64,000 nt of DNA, taken from an uncultured Saccharospirillaceae bacterium (GTDB lineage: Bacteria; Pseudomonadota; Gammaproteobacteria; Pseudomonadales; Oceanobacteraceae). The stretch spans positions 1 to 64,000 of the forward strand of contig CANMOZ010000021.1 in NCBI GenBank assembly GCA_947499545.1, given 5' to 3'. How positions within the stretch are numbered: position 1 is the stretch's first letter; each line of letters opens with the position of its first letter. Below, piece after piece: positions 28,842 through 39,782 of this stretch. The notes below the pieces were generated by a model, which had not been told where the DNA came from, made no database searches, and was given only the letters and a program-made list of their open reading frames with translations. The position numbers were made by a program, and so were the translations under genes.

Positions 28842-29592
28842 TTTATGGGTTCCATACGGGTAAAGTACGTGAAAAGGGCCAAAAATGGCGCTCATTATCG
28901 TTAAAGGGTCTGCTCAATGCAATGATTCCAGCCAAAACCTTTGAAATCCTTGAATGTTTTTGCATGCAAGCCCCGTCAGCGCCGGATGTATAGGAATAAA
29001 AAATAGTTTGTGAGCGTGATGTTTGTGTCGAAGGTGACGATGTCAACATGAGTAGAAAGCTTTGCCATAAAACGTTTGTCTTTTTCTTGAGTGCTTGGGC
29101 TAACCCTTTGCTTGATGTAAACATTCGGTTTCCTCTGCGCTCCAATCTACGAGTTTTTTGATTGGGCGAGTTATTTCACTCGATTTAATGCTTACGTTCA
29201 GGGTGGATTACGGATTCACTTTGTTGTCGTTCAAAAGCGACTCGTCAGCTAACACCGTAGTTATACCCTGACCGTATTGTCACCCTCTGGCCCTTTGCCT
29301 GAAGGGCATACCTAGCAATTGTTGAGTCAAGCACAGGTTATATTGTCTAGACGCAAACCGCATTGACTCAGCTCAATGTTGGTGCCATATCAGGCCTAAG
29401 TAGCGCCGGTTAGTCTCTCTCAGTAAAAGGGTAGACAAAGACAGGTCTTTGGGGCAGTTGACTCTGTATCTAAGTCGAGTTTTTTAGGCCGACAAGCGCT
29501 AACCTCTTGATCAATATTGGAATTCGTATTTCACTTGGCACCAGCGCTACTTGGGTGGTGAGTCATGAATCTTGTAAAGAGCAGATAAGTGA
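28842..29592. other. Long divergent regulatory region between ccoN and greB
   Basis: 751 bases without a convincing gene. A minus-strand frame (28843-29145) overlaps the ccoN leader but is Ser-rich, has no good ribosome binding site and resembles nothing. The region contains an FNR-type box at 29363-29376 and a partial TTGAT half-site at 29507. The ccoN leader would be several hundred bases long if the FNR box controls it. Confidence 0.6.
29363..29376. promoter_or_regulatory. Candidate FNR/ANR binding site
   Basis: TTGACTCAGCTCAA matches the consensus TTGAT-N4-ATCAA in four of five bases in each half, with correct spacing. It lies in the spacer between ccoN and greB, and the window encodes an FNR regulator. 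The distance of about 520 bases to ccoN is larger than usual, so the promoter it serves is uncertain. Confidence 0.5.
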
Positions 29593-30069
29593 ATGAAAAG
29601 CCAACTAATTACCCTTGAGGGCATGAGAACTCTAAAGGAAGAACTGGATTACTTGTGGCGGACTGAGCGGCCAAAGGTCACTCGGCAAGTCTCGGATGCG
29701 GCTAAGTTGGGGGATCGCTCAGAGAATGCCGAATATATTTACGGCAAGAAGCGATTGCGTGAGATTGATCGTAGGGTACGTTATCTCTCAAAACGTATTG
29801 AAATTTTACAGGTAGTCGATCAGCTTCCTTCCGACCAAACCAGAGTTTATTTTGGCGCTTGGGTAACGTTATTGAATGATACGGGTGGCGAGTCTTGCTA
29901 TCGAATCGTTGGATCTGACGAATTGGACCCTGCTAAGGGGTATATCAGCATTGATTCACCGGTCGCACGTGCCTTGGTAGGTAAGTCAGAAGGCGATGAG
30001 ATTGTTGTGCAAGCTCCGGGTGGAGAGCAGTATTGGGAGATTATCCAGGTCAGCTACACTCAAGGCTAA
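29593..30069 (+). CDS. greB: Transcript cleavage factor GreB
   Basis: A 158-residue factor that rescues backtracked RNA polymerase by stimulating cleavage of the transcript 3' end. The N-terminal coiled coil carries SDAAKLGDRSENAEYIYGKK, including the acidic D-E tip pair used for catalysis; the Y-x-Y-GKK form is GreB rather than GreA. The C-terminal FKBP-like domain ends with YWEIIQVSY. Start ATG at 29593. Downstream small secreted gene follows after 36 bases on the same strand. Confidence 0.95.
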   Translation: MKSQLITLEGMRTLKEELDYLWRTERPKVTRQVSDAAKLGDRSENAEYIYGKKRLREIDRRVRYLSKRIEILQVVDQLPSDQTRVYFGAWVTLLNDTGGESCYRIVGSDELDPAKGYISIDSPVARALVGKSEGDEIVVQAPGGEQYWEIIQVSYTQG

Positions 30070-30105
30070 CCATTCGTCAAGCGTCAACAGGTCATGGAGG
30101 GCGTT

Positions 30106-30537
30106 ATGATGCGACATTTGGCCTTTATTGTATTGTTGTTTTGGGTGCAAAACAGTCAGGCTTCCGAATTAGCGGCTGTTTATAAGTTACCCGCTTATTT
30201 ACAGCAAGTGACGACACTTGGAGAGTGGAGCCATAAAGGTGAAGTGGGAGTGTTGAGATTGGCCATCACACTCAAGGAAGGCGAATATAAAGCATTCTTG
30301 CAATGGTTGCTAAGAGGAGAGGTCATATCAACGGTTAGCATAAAAGAAGTCAATCAAGGGTCGCGTTACGTGATGACGAGCCCAGTTTATACACGTAAAG
30401 AAAACAAAAGTTTATTGTTTCTAGACCTTCGAGAGCGGCAACGAAATAATCATTACAAAGCTAAAATCGAAATCACGGGAATTGGCTACTACCGATGTGA
30501 TTTCTTGCCCAGTGGAGTGGTGGTTGATACTGATTAA
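30106..30537 (+). CDS. Small exported protein of unknown function
   Basis: 143 residues (MMRHLAFIVLLFWVQNSQAS) with a signal peptide ending near SQA and the ATG at 30106 (or 30109) preceded by GGAGG. The mature part is beta-rich with one Cys and no recognised motif. Possibly co-transcribed with greB, 36 bases upstream; the role is unknown. Confidence 0.65.
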   Translation: MMRHLAFIVLLFWVQNSQASELAAVYKLPAYLQQVTTLGEWSHKGEVGVLRLAITLKEGEYKAFLQWLLRGEVISTVSIKEVNQGSRYVMTSPVYTRKENKSLLFLDLRERQRNNHYKAKIEITGIGYYRCDFLPSGVVVDTD

Positions 30538-30717
30538 AACAACTGTAATCTGACCTACTTTAAAAAAACATTCATTCACCTGTTTGAGTGATGTTACAAC
30601 TTAATTTCAAAATGATGACAACAATAGGTCCAACCATTGCGTAAATAACCTAACTTTTTCAGTGTAGAGCTTTCTAGGCTGCGAGTGTTGAAACTCTGGT
30701 CTATGAGGGCTTAATCG

Positions 30718-31725
30718 ATGCTGTCACATCCAAAAAATTGGTTTTCCTGTTGCGCTCAGATGAGCGTCGAACGCGTTCAAATGTTCACCAAAGCAAAGCT
30801 TTTTTGGTCTCTTATTTTTAGCCTTACTGCCTTGTTTTTTAGCGGACCAACGCTTTCTGAATCTTCACCTACGGAGGGGTACACTCAAACACGCTTTCCG
30901 GTCATTTTGGTGCATGGCTTGTTTGGGTTTGACGATATTTTAGGTGTGGGGTACTGGCATGGGATACCGGATGCTTTGGAAGAGGGCGGTGCTCAGGTTT
31001 TTGTTGCTCAGGTGGCCAATGCTCAATCAACAGAAGTAAGAGGCGAGCAGCTTTTATCTCAAGTTGAGGAAATTATAGCCCTTACTGGGGCTGGGAAGGT
31101 CAACTTGATTGGTCATAGTCATGGTGGTTTAACCGTTCGTTATGTGGCATCCGTTATGCCGGAGATAGTCGCATCGGTTACAACCATTGGTTCGCCGAAC
31201 AAAGGCACAAAGGTGGCTGATTTAATTAGAAAAGTACCTGAAGATTCCGTCTCAGAAGCAGCGCTCAATGCTATGGTGAAAGCCTTTGCATTATTGGTCG
31301 ATTACATGTCTGGAGGAGGTTACTCTCAAGATCCGTTAGCCGCATTAGGGTCTTTAACAACGAAAGGCGTTGCAATTTTTAATCAACAACATCCAGCTGG
31401 ATTACCAAAGGAGCCTTGCGGCGAAGGGGCTTTGAACGTTGAAGGCGTTTACTATTTCTCCTGGGGAGGAAACCGTATTTTAACGAATATTTTGGACCTC
31501 TCTGACCCTGCGTTGAAAACCTCCAGTTGGGCGTTCGGAAACGAAGATAATGATGGCTTGGTTTCTTCCTGCTCAAGTCGACTTGGTAAAGTCATTCGAG
31601 ATGATTTTCCTATGAATCATCTTGATCAATCCAACATGATTGCAGGGTTAAGTTCTGTGTTTGGGACAGACCCCATTGCGGTATTTAGATCTCACCTAAA
31701 TCGACTTAAAACCTTAGGGCTTTGA
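30718..31725 (+). CDS. lipA: Secreted triacylglycerol lipase, family I type
   Basis: A 335-residue alpha/beta hydrolase, exported and needing a foldase. The motif VNLIGHSHGGLTVRYVASV contains the nucleophile Ser (GHSHG), FPVILVHGLFGFDDILG is the oxyanion loop, and the Asp and His come late (NDGLVSSCSSRLGKVI and NHLDQSNM). Two cysteines (PKEPCGEG and SSCSSRLG) fit the disulfide of Pseudomonas LipA. The ATG at 30718 has GAGGG upstream, giving a long N-terminal region before the signal helix; a second ATG at 30781 gives a more usual signal peptide but no site. The foldase gene follows at once, so the pair is functional as a unit. Confidence 0.93.
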   Translation: MLSHPKNWFSCCAQMSVERVQMFTKAKLFWSLIFSLTALFFSGPTLSESSPTEGYTQTRFPVILVHGLFGFDDILGVGYWHGIPDALEEGGAQVFVAQVANAQSTEVRGEQLLSQVEEIIALTGAGKVNLIGHSHGGLTVRYVASVMPEIVASVTTIGSPNKGTKVADLIRKVPEDSVSEAALNAMVKAFALLVDYMSGGGYSQDPLAALGSLTTKGVAIFNQQHPAGLPKEPCGEGALNVEGVYYFSWGGNRILTNILDLSDPALKTSSWAFGNEDNDGLVSSCSSRLGKVIRDDFPMNHLDQSNMIAGLSSVFGTDPIAVFRSHLNRLKTLGL

Positions 31726-31748
31726 ACTTAGGTGTAAGGGGTTAGATC

Positions 31749-32675
31749 ATGCAGCGCCGATTATTAACGCCTCAATGTCTGATTCCGGTAGTGCTGGGGG
31801 CTGGCCTTATTTGGTTGTGGCCAGCCGAGTACGATCATGCCAGTGGCTCGAATCAAGGGGGCGTTGGTGTAGTACTTAAGACTGAAGAACGTCAGAACTC
31901 TGCCGAATTTACTGCAGCCCATGCAAAGAGGGATGATCCAAACTCGCAAGTCATGCACGAACGCATTGGCGTCGTAAAAGAAGAGAGAGCGCTATGGGAG
32001 AACACTTCTCCAGATGGCGGTTACCCTATTGATTCAAATGGACACTTAATCATCAGTGAAGCGATTAAACAAAGATTTCATTATTGGTTAATGGCAACGA
32101 ATGATATGAGTGACGAGCAGCTGCTTGCACTGATGACCAATGACATACAAATCCACTTAAAAGAGCCTGCATTGGGTGAGGCAGTAACTCTGCTCCATCA
32201 GTATCTACATTACTTGAAAATGGCCCAAGCAGGGATAGAAGAAGCGGCTGGGTTAGAAGATCCAGTGGCTCGTTTTGATTGGATTAAATCCATGCGAAGA
32301 GCTTGGTTGGATACCCGTGTGGTACAAGCATTTTTTGGGAAAGATGAAACATTAACCGAAGCACGTTTGGCATATTTGAATCAAACAAACCAAGAAAGAT
32401 CTCATCAATCACCTAAATGGCGAAAAAGGTTGCATCGTTTGGGGGGCCAGAATATTGCATCGACTACCCATGAAGATTTAGAAGCTCAGCAGCGATTAAA
32501 AGCCTTGCAGGAACGACGACGTCGTTGGGATGAGAGGGTTTCAGCTTATCAAGCTTTCTACATAGCGTGGAATGCTAGTGGACAATCTGAGGAATCACTC
32601 AACGAATACAAAAAACAGCATTTTACTGAACGAGAGCAAAAACGTCTCGGTGTGATCACCCTTGATGTAAATTGA
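31749..32675 (+). CDS. lifO: Lipase-specific foldase (lipase chaperone)
   Basis: A 308-residue membrane-anchored steric chaperone that folds the neighbouring lipase in the periplasm before type II secretion. One N-terminal anchor helix (CLIPVVLGAGLIWLWP), then a variable linker, then the extended helical scaffold with IDSNGHLIISEAIKQRFHYW, a family mark similar to RRLFDYFL of Lif proteins, and repeated RxxxxF and E-rich helices up to the end. ATG at 31749 has AAGGGG upstream. Gap to the lipase is 23 bases. Confidence 0.9.
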   Translation: MQRRLLTPQCLIPVVLGAGLIWLWPAEYDHASGSNQGGVGVVLKTEERQNSAEFTAAHAKRDDPNSQVMHERIGVVKEERALWENTSPDGGYPIDSNGHLIISEAIKQRFHYWLMATNDMSDEQLLALMTNDIQIHLKEPALGEAVTLLHQYLHYLKMAQAGIEEAAGLEDPVARFDWIKSMRRAWLDTRVVQAFFGKDETLTEARLAYLNQTNQERSHQSPKWRKRLHRLGGQNIASTTHEDLEAQQRLKALQERRRRWDERVSAYQAFYIAWNASGQSEESLNEYKKQHFTEREQKRLGVITLDVN

Positions 32676-32864
32676 AGGCACTACGGGTAAATGTAAGTGC
32701 ACACACATAATTTTCAAATGAGATCTGCTCCTCAAAATGACCGAGCCATTGAATCCAAATGCAGTGATTGAGATTGCATTGGTTGTTCATATTAGTAACA
32801 ATACGCCCTTATTTTTTGGCGCAAATGGACACCGTAAGCTTGTGCCTTAATAAAGGGCACATTG

Positions 32865-34598
32865 ATGGTATTGCAATTCATTAGAGCGTTGGGTTTTCGG
32901 GTCGTTTTAGGGCTGTTTCTTACTTTCCTTTTTTGGCTCCCAGATCTGTATGTTGCTTACTCATTAAAGAAAGATGCCGTTATGTCTTATAAAGGCGTCC
33001 TTCATTTTGAAAGCATGTATATTGTTTGGGCATTATTTGTTTTATTGACCTATGCTCGTCCTTTTGCGATGCAGGCCGTTGTTGTTGGACTGCTCAGTGC
33101 TTTTCAGTTTACCCAGCTATGTTATTTTGTTTATAGCGGGACATTCTACAGCCAATTTGCAATTTCTTTCATGTTGAGTGAGCTCCATGATTTTAGTCGT
33201 GGAATGCTCGATTTGTGGCCTCTCATTTGGAAACCTTTGATTGCCTGCTGGGTGTGTGCTGGCTGTATTGTACTTTGCTACTATTTTTATGGGAAAAAAT
33301 CGTCTAAATATCGGTATTTGGCAACTGTTCCTATAGTGCTGTTCATGTTAGCAACGCCTTTTATGCAGTCATTTGTACGCGTATTGGAGTTTAGGCCAAG
33401 TTATGGTGTTTCTTCTGTTCGAAACGGCCTTTACAGTTGGAACTATTACTTTTCGTCATTGTTTAAAAGCCCGCAAACCAACCATTATGAGCCTTATCGT
33501 TATTCTAAAACAAAACCGCTCGTCGATAATTTAGTGTTAATTATCGGAGAAAGCGTAAATCATGAACGTATGGGTTTGTTTGGATCGGAGAATCCAACAA
33601 CACCGTATTTATCTTCCTTAATGCACGATCAAAACTTCCACTTTCAGCTTGGGTTTTCTTCATCGGTGGCTACACAATTTTCTTTAGGATACTTTTTGAA
33701 CGGTGTGAGTGAACCTGATAACGTTAATCAGTTGGGCTCTAAAGAAGGTAATCTTTTTAAAATAGGCATTGAGTCAGGGTTTGAAGTGCATTTTCTGAGT
33801 GCTCAATTCGAACGCGCACTTTCTCATAGTTATGTCTATAAGGGAACTTCCACTTGGTTGGATCGAGAAAGCTATGTTCCTAATTGGGGGAGGTTTGATG
33901 ATAAGTTATTGGACGCCTATTTTGCTCAAAACCCAGCCCTTGATAAGCCTCAATTAATTGTTTTACACCAACAGAATATGCATGTGGATTATAAAGGCAA
34001 TTATCCAAAAGAGTTTGATAGGTTCAAACCTGAATCTGACTCTAAGCAAGATAAGTTACGATCTGAATACGATAATTCGGTTCTATTTTTTGACCATACA
34101 TTAAAAAACTGGTTTAACAGTATCCAAGATCGCCTGTCTGGTAGAACTTTGGTTCTATACGTCCCAGATCATGGTCAAAATTTGGGACCAGAACGCTTTG
34201 GTCATGGCACTTTAGATTTCGCCACTGCAACCATTCCTGTTTTTGCTTTTAATGCTGGGGGAGCAGAGGTTGCTTTAAATAAATTCAAGGAGCAGGTAGG
34301 GTGTATCACAAGTCACTATCGTATCCATAAAGCGATTAGTTCTATCTTGGGGGTGGAAGTGACTAACCCTCAGGAAAAAGGTGACACCTTCTTTGTAGGA
34401 GGCCTTAGCCATTATGGAGCTGAAGGTTGGTTAGAGGGGAAATACGAGGAATATAGGTCTTATTGTAATGTAGCTTCCCAAAAAATTAGCCCTGATCGGG
34501 GAGAACAAAAACCGGACTCTGGCCATTTAAGCTCAGAAACGATAAACAGAGAACCCACAGCGCCAAGCCAGGGGCACCTGCTAACGAAAGAAATGTAG
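32865..34598 (+). CDS. Phosphoethanolamine-transferase-like membrane enzyme (paralogue)
   Basis: A 577-residue protein from the ATG at 32865 (TTG one codon before is the alternative). Five transmembrane segments in the first 190 residues are followed by the sulfatase-fold domain: LIIGESVNHERMGLFG, NPTTPYL, and PDHGQNLGPERFGHGT. It is close to the protein at 12704-14473 across most of its length (shared NYDNSLL/EYDNSVLFFDHT-type and VGCITSHYRIHKA segments) but has no His-rich insertion after PDHG. Likely modifies an envelope glycolipid with phosphoethanolamine. The gene is preceded by a 190-base spacer and followed by a convergent hairpin. Confidence 0.87.
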   Translation: MVLQFIRALGFRVVLGLFLTFLFWLPDLYVAYSLKKDAVMSYKGVLHFESMYIVWALFVLLTYARPFAMQAVVVGLLSAFQFTQLCYFVYSGTFYSQFAISFMLSELHDFSRGMLDLWPLIWKPLIACWVCAGCIVLCYYFYGKKSSKYRYLATVPIVLFMLATPFMQSFVRVLEFRPSYGVSSVRNGLYSWNYYFSSLFKSPQTNHYEPYRYSKTKPLVDNLVLIIGESVNHERMGLFGSENPTTPYLSSLMHDQNFHFQLGFSSSVATQFSLGYFLNGVSEPDNVNQLGSKEGNLFKIGIESGFEVHFLSAQFERALSHSYVYKGTSTWLDRESYVPNWGRFDDKLLDAYFAQNPALDKPQLIVLHQQNMHVDYKGNYPKEFDRFKPESDSKQDKLRSEYDNSVLFFDHTLKNWFNSIQDRLSGRTLVLYVPDHGQNLGPERFGHGTLDFATATIPVFAFNAGGAEVALNKFKEQVGCITSHYRIHKAISSILGVEVTNPQEKGDTFFVGGLSHYGAEGWLEGKYEEYRSYCNVASQKISPDRGEQKPDSGHLSSETINREPTAPSQGHLLTKEM

Positions 34599-34600
34599 AA

Positions 34601-34625
34601 TGGCATAGCTATGAAAGCTATGCCA
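34601..34625. terminator. Convergent hairpin between transferase gene and ihfA
   Basis: Perfect 10-bp stem tggcatagct / agctatgcca with a 5-base loop. It covers the last codons of ihfA and begins just after the stop of the plus-strand transferase gene. Symmetric, so usable by both convergent transcripts; it has no T run. Confidence 0.55.
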
Positions 34626-34983
34626 CGTGTTCGCCATCATTACTACTGTCTTTTAGACCAGCATGCATCTCAGAGGCGTCTTCGGGCTCGCCGTCGTTGT
34701 AGGTTTCCACCTTCACTTTCAGCTTTTGTCCTGGCTTAAAAGTCACCACTCGACGAGCAGAGATAGGGATCTCTTCTCCCGTCTTGGGGTTTCTGCCAGG
34801 ACGCTCCCGCTTATTACGGAGGTCAAAGTTTCCAAAACCCGAAAGCTTCACTTGCTCATTATCTCGCAAGCAAGTGCGAATCTCTTCAAAGAAAACGTCA
34901 ACCATTTCCTTGGCTTCGCGTTTATTGATTCCTAATTCTTCAAACAGCTTCTCAGCAATGTCGGCTTTAGTCAGAGCCCCCAT
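34618..34983 (-). CDS. ihfA: Integration host factor subunit alpha
   Basis: A 121-residue DNA-bending protein from the ATG at 34983 (the longer open frame has no family homology). It starts [16 protein letters not shown] and has the DNA-wrapping arm with [22 protein letters not shown]. Usual length is about 100; here a 20-residue acidic tail follows (EPEDASEM...). It starts five bases after pheT, as in E. coli. Confidence 0.95.
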   Translation of the reverse strand: MGALTKADIAEKLFEELGINKREAKEMVDVFFEEIRTCLRDNEQVKLSGFGNFDLRNKRERPGRNPKTGEEIPISARRVVTFKPGQKLKVKVETYNDGEPEDASEMHAGLKDSSNDGEHVA

Positions 34984-34988
34984 AGTCG

Positions 34989-37364
34989 CTACCCTCTCAG
35001 TTGCGCACCGACCTCCTGTTCTAGGCTGTCGATGATGGCTGTCATCCAACTGTTGATTTCTTCATCATTAAGAGTGCGCGATGGATGCTGCCAGGTCAAG
35101 CCCAGAGCTATACTTTTTCGTTGTGGATCAATACCTTCGCCCTGGTAAAGGTCGAATATACGCAAATCAAGCAAGTATTCACCTGCTTTGCTCCTTATGA
35201 GCGACGTAATGTTGGCAGCGTTGACCCCTTTTTTCACCGTAAAGGCAAGGTCACGTTGCACTTCTGGGTACTTTGATAACCCTTGATAGTGAGGTAGGGC
35301 TTGCTTCAAAACCGCCTGCAGTTGTAATTCAAACACGTAGATGGGCTGCTTAATGCCCATAGCTTTCTGAGCCTGAGGGTGAATTAAGCCAATCCAGCCG
35401 ACAGGCTCGTTGTTTAATCGTATCTGGGCGGACTGCCCTGGGTGAAGAGCAGCGTGTTTCTCTGGTTTGTATTCGAATGCTTGAGACCCAAGCCCGAGGT
35501 CTAGGAGGCGTTCCACAGTCCCTTTGACATCAAAGAAATCCACTTTGTCTTTGGTATTTGCCCACGAAATTGGGGTTCGTGTTCCGGTGATGGCACCAGC
35601 CACCATGGCTTCTTGCTTTAAACCTCCTGAATGAGGGACAAAACTGAGACCGGTTTCAAACAATGCCACAGAGGTTTGTTGTCGGTTCAGGTTATGAGCA
35701 ATCGCGTTAACCAGCCCAGGCCAAAGGTTTGAACGCATGACGCCAAGGTCACTGGAAATTGGATTCAGTAACGCCAGGGCTTCTACACCCGGGTCAAGAA
35801 GGGATTGATGCTTTGGATCTACAAAGCTATAGGTAATCGCCTCCTGGTAGCCTTCACTGAGAAGACGTTGGCGTACATTTCTCACCGAAAGGTTCTGCTC
35901 ATGACTGCGTTTGAGAGCTGCTGCACCCAATGCGGAGCGGGTGGGTAGGTTGTTGTACCCGTGAACACGGGCGACCTCTTCGATAAGATCTGCTTCAATG
36001 GCAATATCGAAGCGGTAAGAAGGCGCTTTTACTTGCCAGCCAGTCTCAATGGTTTCTGCTTTTAGACCTAGCCGAGTCAGAATGTCGAGCACTTCTTGAT
36101 CATCCAACTTCATGCCGAGCATCATGGCCAAGCGCTCTTTACGAAGAACAATGTGGTGACGCTTAGGTAAGTGACTTTCTGAGACAGCTTCAGAAATAGG
36201 ACCAGCGGAACCGCCACAAATTTCAAGAAGAAGTGCTGTTGCTCTTTCCATTGCACTGTTCTGAAGTTCGAAATCCACACCGCGTTCGAAACGGTGAGAG
36301 GCGTCGGTATGCAAGCCGTAGCTGCGAGCACGCCCAGCAATCGCTTCAGGTTGAAAATAAGCGACTTCTAGGTAAATGTCTTGAGTGTCATCGGAAACGC
36401 CGCTGTGCTCACCTCCCATGATACCGGCTAAACCAAGAGCTTTTTCTTCGTCGGCTATGAGCAGGCTGTTGTCGGTCAGTTCTAGTTCGGTTCCGTCTAA
36501 AAGCCTTAGCTTTTCTCCGGATTGAGCCATGCGCACACGTACAGCTGAGTGCAATGTTCTCAGATCATAGGCATGCATGGGTTGCCCGAGTTCCAACATC
36601 ACGTAATTGGTAACATCTACGGCGGGGCTGATGGCTCGGATACCACTTCTGCGTAAACGTTCGACCATCCATAAAGGGGTAGAGCGGTTTAAGTCAATAC
36701 CTTTGATGATACGTCCAAGAAAACGTGGGCATGCTTCAGGGGCATCAAGATGAATCGGAAGGGTATCTTGGTGTTCAACTGTAACCGTTGGAATGCCGGC
36801 TGGTGTTAAGTCCGTTCTGGTCAGTACACCAACGTCTTGAGCGATGCCTTTTACGCTTAAACAATCGGCTCGGTTAGGGGTTAGATCGACTTCAATGGTA
36901 ACGTCGTTAAGATTGAGATACTCTCGGATGTCACTTCCGACGGGGGCGCTTGCAGCGAGCTCCATGAGGCCTTCATTGGCTTCCGATAGGCCCAATTCTT
37001 TTTCAGAACAGAGCATCCCGAATGATTCAACTTGTCTTAGTTTGGCTTTCTTTATTTTAAAGTCGCCTGGTAAAACGGCGCCTACTTTGGCAAAGGGGAT
37101 TTTTAAGCCTGTGCGAACATTGGGCGCACCGCATACAACTTGGAACTGTTCAGAGCCATCGGATACTTGGCATAAACGCAATTTGTCTGCATTAGGATGT
37201 TGTTCGCAAGAAACCACCTCGCCAACCACAACGCCGGTAAATTGGCCTGCAACGGGCTCAACGCCATCCACTTCTAGGCCAGCCATGGTGAGCTGTGCAA
37301 CGAGAGTGTCGGTATCCATGGTGGGATTAACCCACTCGCGTAGCCATGATTCACTGATTTTCAT
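34989..37364 (-). CDS. pheT: Phenylalanyl-tRNA synthetase beta subunit
   Basis: A 791-residue subunit that recognises tRNA-Phe and edits mischarged Tyr. It has the EMAP-like tRNA-binding domain ([18 protein letters not shown]), the B3/B4 editing region, B5, the inactive synthetase-like core, and a C-terminal ferredoxin-fold anticodon-binding domain ([14 protein letters not shown]). Length matches the family. Follows pheS after 48 bases. Confidence 0.98.
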   Translation of the reverse strand: MKISESWLREWVNPTMDTDTLVAQLTMAGLEVDGVEPVAGQFTGVVVGEVVSCEQHPNADKLRLCQVSDGSEQFQVVCGAPNVRTGLKIPFAKVGAVLPGDFKIKKAKLRQVESFGMLCSEKELGLSEANEGLMELAASAPVGSDIREYLNLNDVTIEVDLTPNRADCLSVKGIAQDVGVLTRTDLTPAGIPTVTVEHQDTLPIHLDAPEACPRFLGRIIKGIDLNRSTPLWMVERLRRSGIRAISPAVDVTNYVMLELGQPMHAYDLRTLHSAVRVRMAQSGEKLRLLDGTELELTDNSLLIADEEKALGLAGIMGGEHSGVSDDTQDIYLEVAYFQPEAIAGRARSYGLHTDASHRFERGVDFELQNSAMERATALLLEICGGSAGPISEAVSESHLPKRHHIVLRKERLAMMLGMKLDDQEVLDILTRLGLKAETIETGWQVKAPSYRFDIAIEADLIEEVARVHGYNNLPTRSALGAAALKRSHEQNLSVRNVRQRLLSEGYQEAITYSFVDPKHQSLLDPGVEALALLNPISSDLGVMRSNLWPGLVNAIAHNLNRQQTSVALFETGLSFVPHSGGLKQEAMVAGAITGTRTPISWANTKDKVDFFDVKGTVERLLDLGLGSQAFEYKPEKHAALHPGQSAQIRLNNEPVGWIGLIHPQAQKAMGIKQPIYVFELQLQAVLKQALPHYQGLSKYPEVQRDLAFTVKKGVNAANITSLIRSKAGEYLLDLRIFDLYQGEGIDPQRKSIALGLTWQHPSRTLNDEEINSWMTAIIDSLEQEVGAQLRG

Positions 37365-37412
37365 TTGTTTTCGCTCTACTTAATTGGTCAGGGTCCATAG
37401 GGTCTTTGTTGA

Positions 37413-38497
<1,085 letters not shown>

Positions 38498-38576
38498 ACC
38501 CATTCGTCCGAAAGGACGACTGTTCTGTCGCAACCGGTTCCCAAGAAACCGGCGCATGCATTTAAACCCGGAAGGT

Positions 38577-38930
38577 TTAAATAGCCGCTTTAGCTTTTTC
38601 GACTAATGCCGCAAAAGCCGCTTTTTCATTAACAGCCAGATCAGCCAGAACCTTACGATCGATTTCGATAGAGGCTTTTTTGAGACCGTTAATAAATCGG
38701 CTGTAAGACATATCGAACTGACGAGCGCCAGCGTTGATACGTGCAATCCACAGAGCGCGGAATTGACGCTTGCGCTGACGACGGTCACGGTAAGCGTACT
38801 GACCAGCCTTGATAACTGCTTGCTTAGCGACGCGGAATACACGGCTACGAGCTCCGTAATACCCTTTCGCTTGCTTCAGAATCTTTTTGTGACGACGTTT
38901 AGCGATCACACCGCGTTTAACACGAGCCAT
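38577..38930 (-). CDS. rplT: 50S ribosomal protein L20
   Basis: A 117-residue rRNA-binding protein needed for early 50S assembly; [19 protein letters not shown] is the standard start, and the whole chain is colinear with L20. In E. coli it represses the rpmI-rplT part of its operon. It follows rpmI after 25 bases. Confidence 0.98.
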   Translation of the reverse strand: MARVKRGVIAKRRHKKILKQAKGYYGARSRVFRVAKQAVIKAGQYAYRDRRQRKRQFRALWIARINAGARQFDMSYSRFINGLKKASIEIDRKVLADLAVNEKAAFAALVEKAKAAI

Positions 38931-38955
38931 ATCTTAAATCCTCAGAACTAAGCGA

Positions 38956-39156
38956 TTAGTGGGTATTGGGCAGCATACGCTGAACCAAAGGTACATCTGC
39001 AGCAGCAACTTGGTGAGTACCACGAAGCTGACGCTTACGCTTAGGAGCCTTTTTGGTCAAGATGTGAGCACGGTTAGACTTTCTGTGTTTAAAGCCATTC
39101 GCAGTCTTCTTGAAGCGCTTAGCAGCGCCTTTGTTGGACTTGATTTTTACTTTCAT
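38956..39156 (-). CDS. rpmI: 50S ribosomal protein L35
   Basis: A 66-residue basic protein, [20 protein letters not shown], full length and typical. It follows infC after 57 bases. Confidence 0.97.
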   Translation of the reverse strand: MKVKIKSNKGAAKRFKKTANGFKHRKSNRAHILTKKAPKRKRQLRGTHQVAAADVPLVQRMLPNTH

Positions 39157-39213
39157 ACATCACTCCGCATTGTTCAACGGCAGGTGGGAAAGAGGCAGTG
39201 CCTCTTTCCACTT

Positions 39214-39780
39214 CTATTCTTCACCTGAACGTTTCACAGGTTTTTTTGTGGAAGGCGACAGAATCATCACGAGCTGGCGGCCTTCAAGCTTTGGGCGTTG
39301 TTCAACAACAGCCAAATCTTCAAGGTCTGCTTCGATGCGTTTCATCAGCTGCATGCCAAGCTCTTGGTGGGCCATTTCTCGACCGCGATAACGCAGTGAT
39401 ACTTTGGCTTTGTCGCCCTTTTCTAGAAAGCGCTTCAGGTTGCGCAGTTTTACCTGATAGTCGCCTTCATCAGTGCCAGGTCGGAATTTCATTTCCTTTA
39501 CCTGGATCTGCTGCTGCTTTTTACGAGCAGCGGCTTTCTGTTTTTTCTCTTCGTAGAGCTTCTTCCCAAAGTCCATCACTTTACAGACGATGGGGTCGCC
39601 GTCGGAAATTTGCACCAAATCCAGTGCAGCTTCCTCTGCAGCGGCCAAAGCTTCCTTCAAAGGAACGATGCCCACCTGGTTTCCGTCAGCGCCGATGAGA
39701 CGAACCTCTTTGGCGCGAATCTGATCATTGATCGGGGATCGTTGTGGTGCACGTCCCCGAGTACGGTTGTTCGCTCTAAT
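39214..39780 (-). CDS. infC: Translation initiation factor IF-3, AUU start
   Basis: 188 residues. The ATG-based frame would start only at the internal GIVPLKEAL segment; extending it upstream in frame gives the conserved N-terminus [20 protein letters not shown]. The true start is the ATT at 39780, two bases after the thrS stop, with GGAGAG 8 bases before it inside thrS. The rare AUU start is the known basis of IF-3 self-repression in E. coli, so the same control is likely here. Two IF-3 domains are complete (linker around residue 90; C-domain with [20 protein letters not shown]-type sequence). Confidence 0.95.
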   Translation of the reverse strand: MRANNRTRGRAPQRSPINDQIRAKEVRLIGADGNQVGIVPLKEALAAAEEAALDLVQISDGDPIVCKVMDFGKKLYEEKKQKAAARKKQQQIQVKEMKFRPGTDEGDYQVKLRNLKRFLEKGDKAKVSLRYRGREMAHQELGMQLMKRIEADLEDLAVVEQRPKLEGRQLVMILSPSTKKPVKRSGEE

Positions 39781-39782
39781 CG

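Noticed and set aside
28843-29145. 100-codon minus-strand frame upstream of ccoN
   Set aside because: Ser-rich, overlaps the ccoN leader and start region, no ribosome binding site or family resemblance.
29507-29520. TTGATCAATATTGG as a second FNR box before greB
   Set aside because: Only the left half-site fits; the right half does not match ATCAA at the needed spacing.
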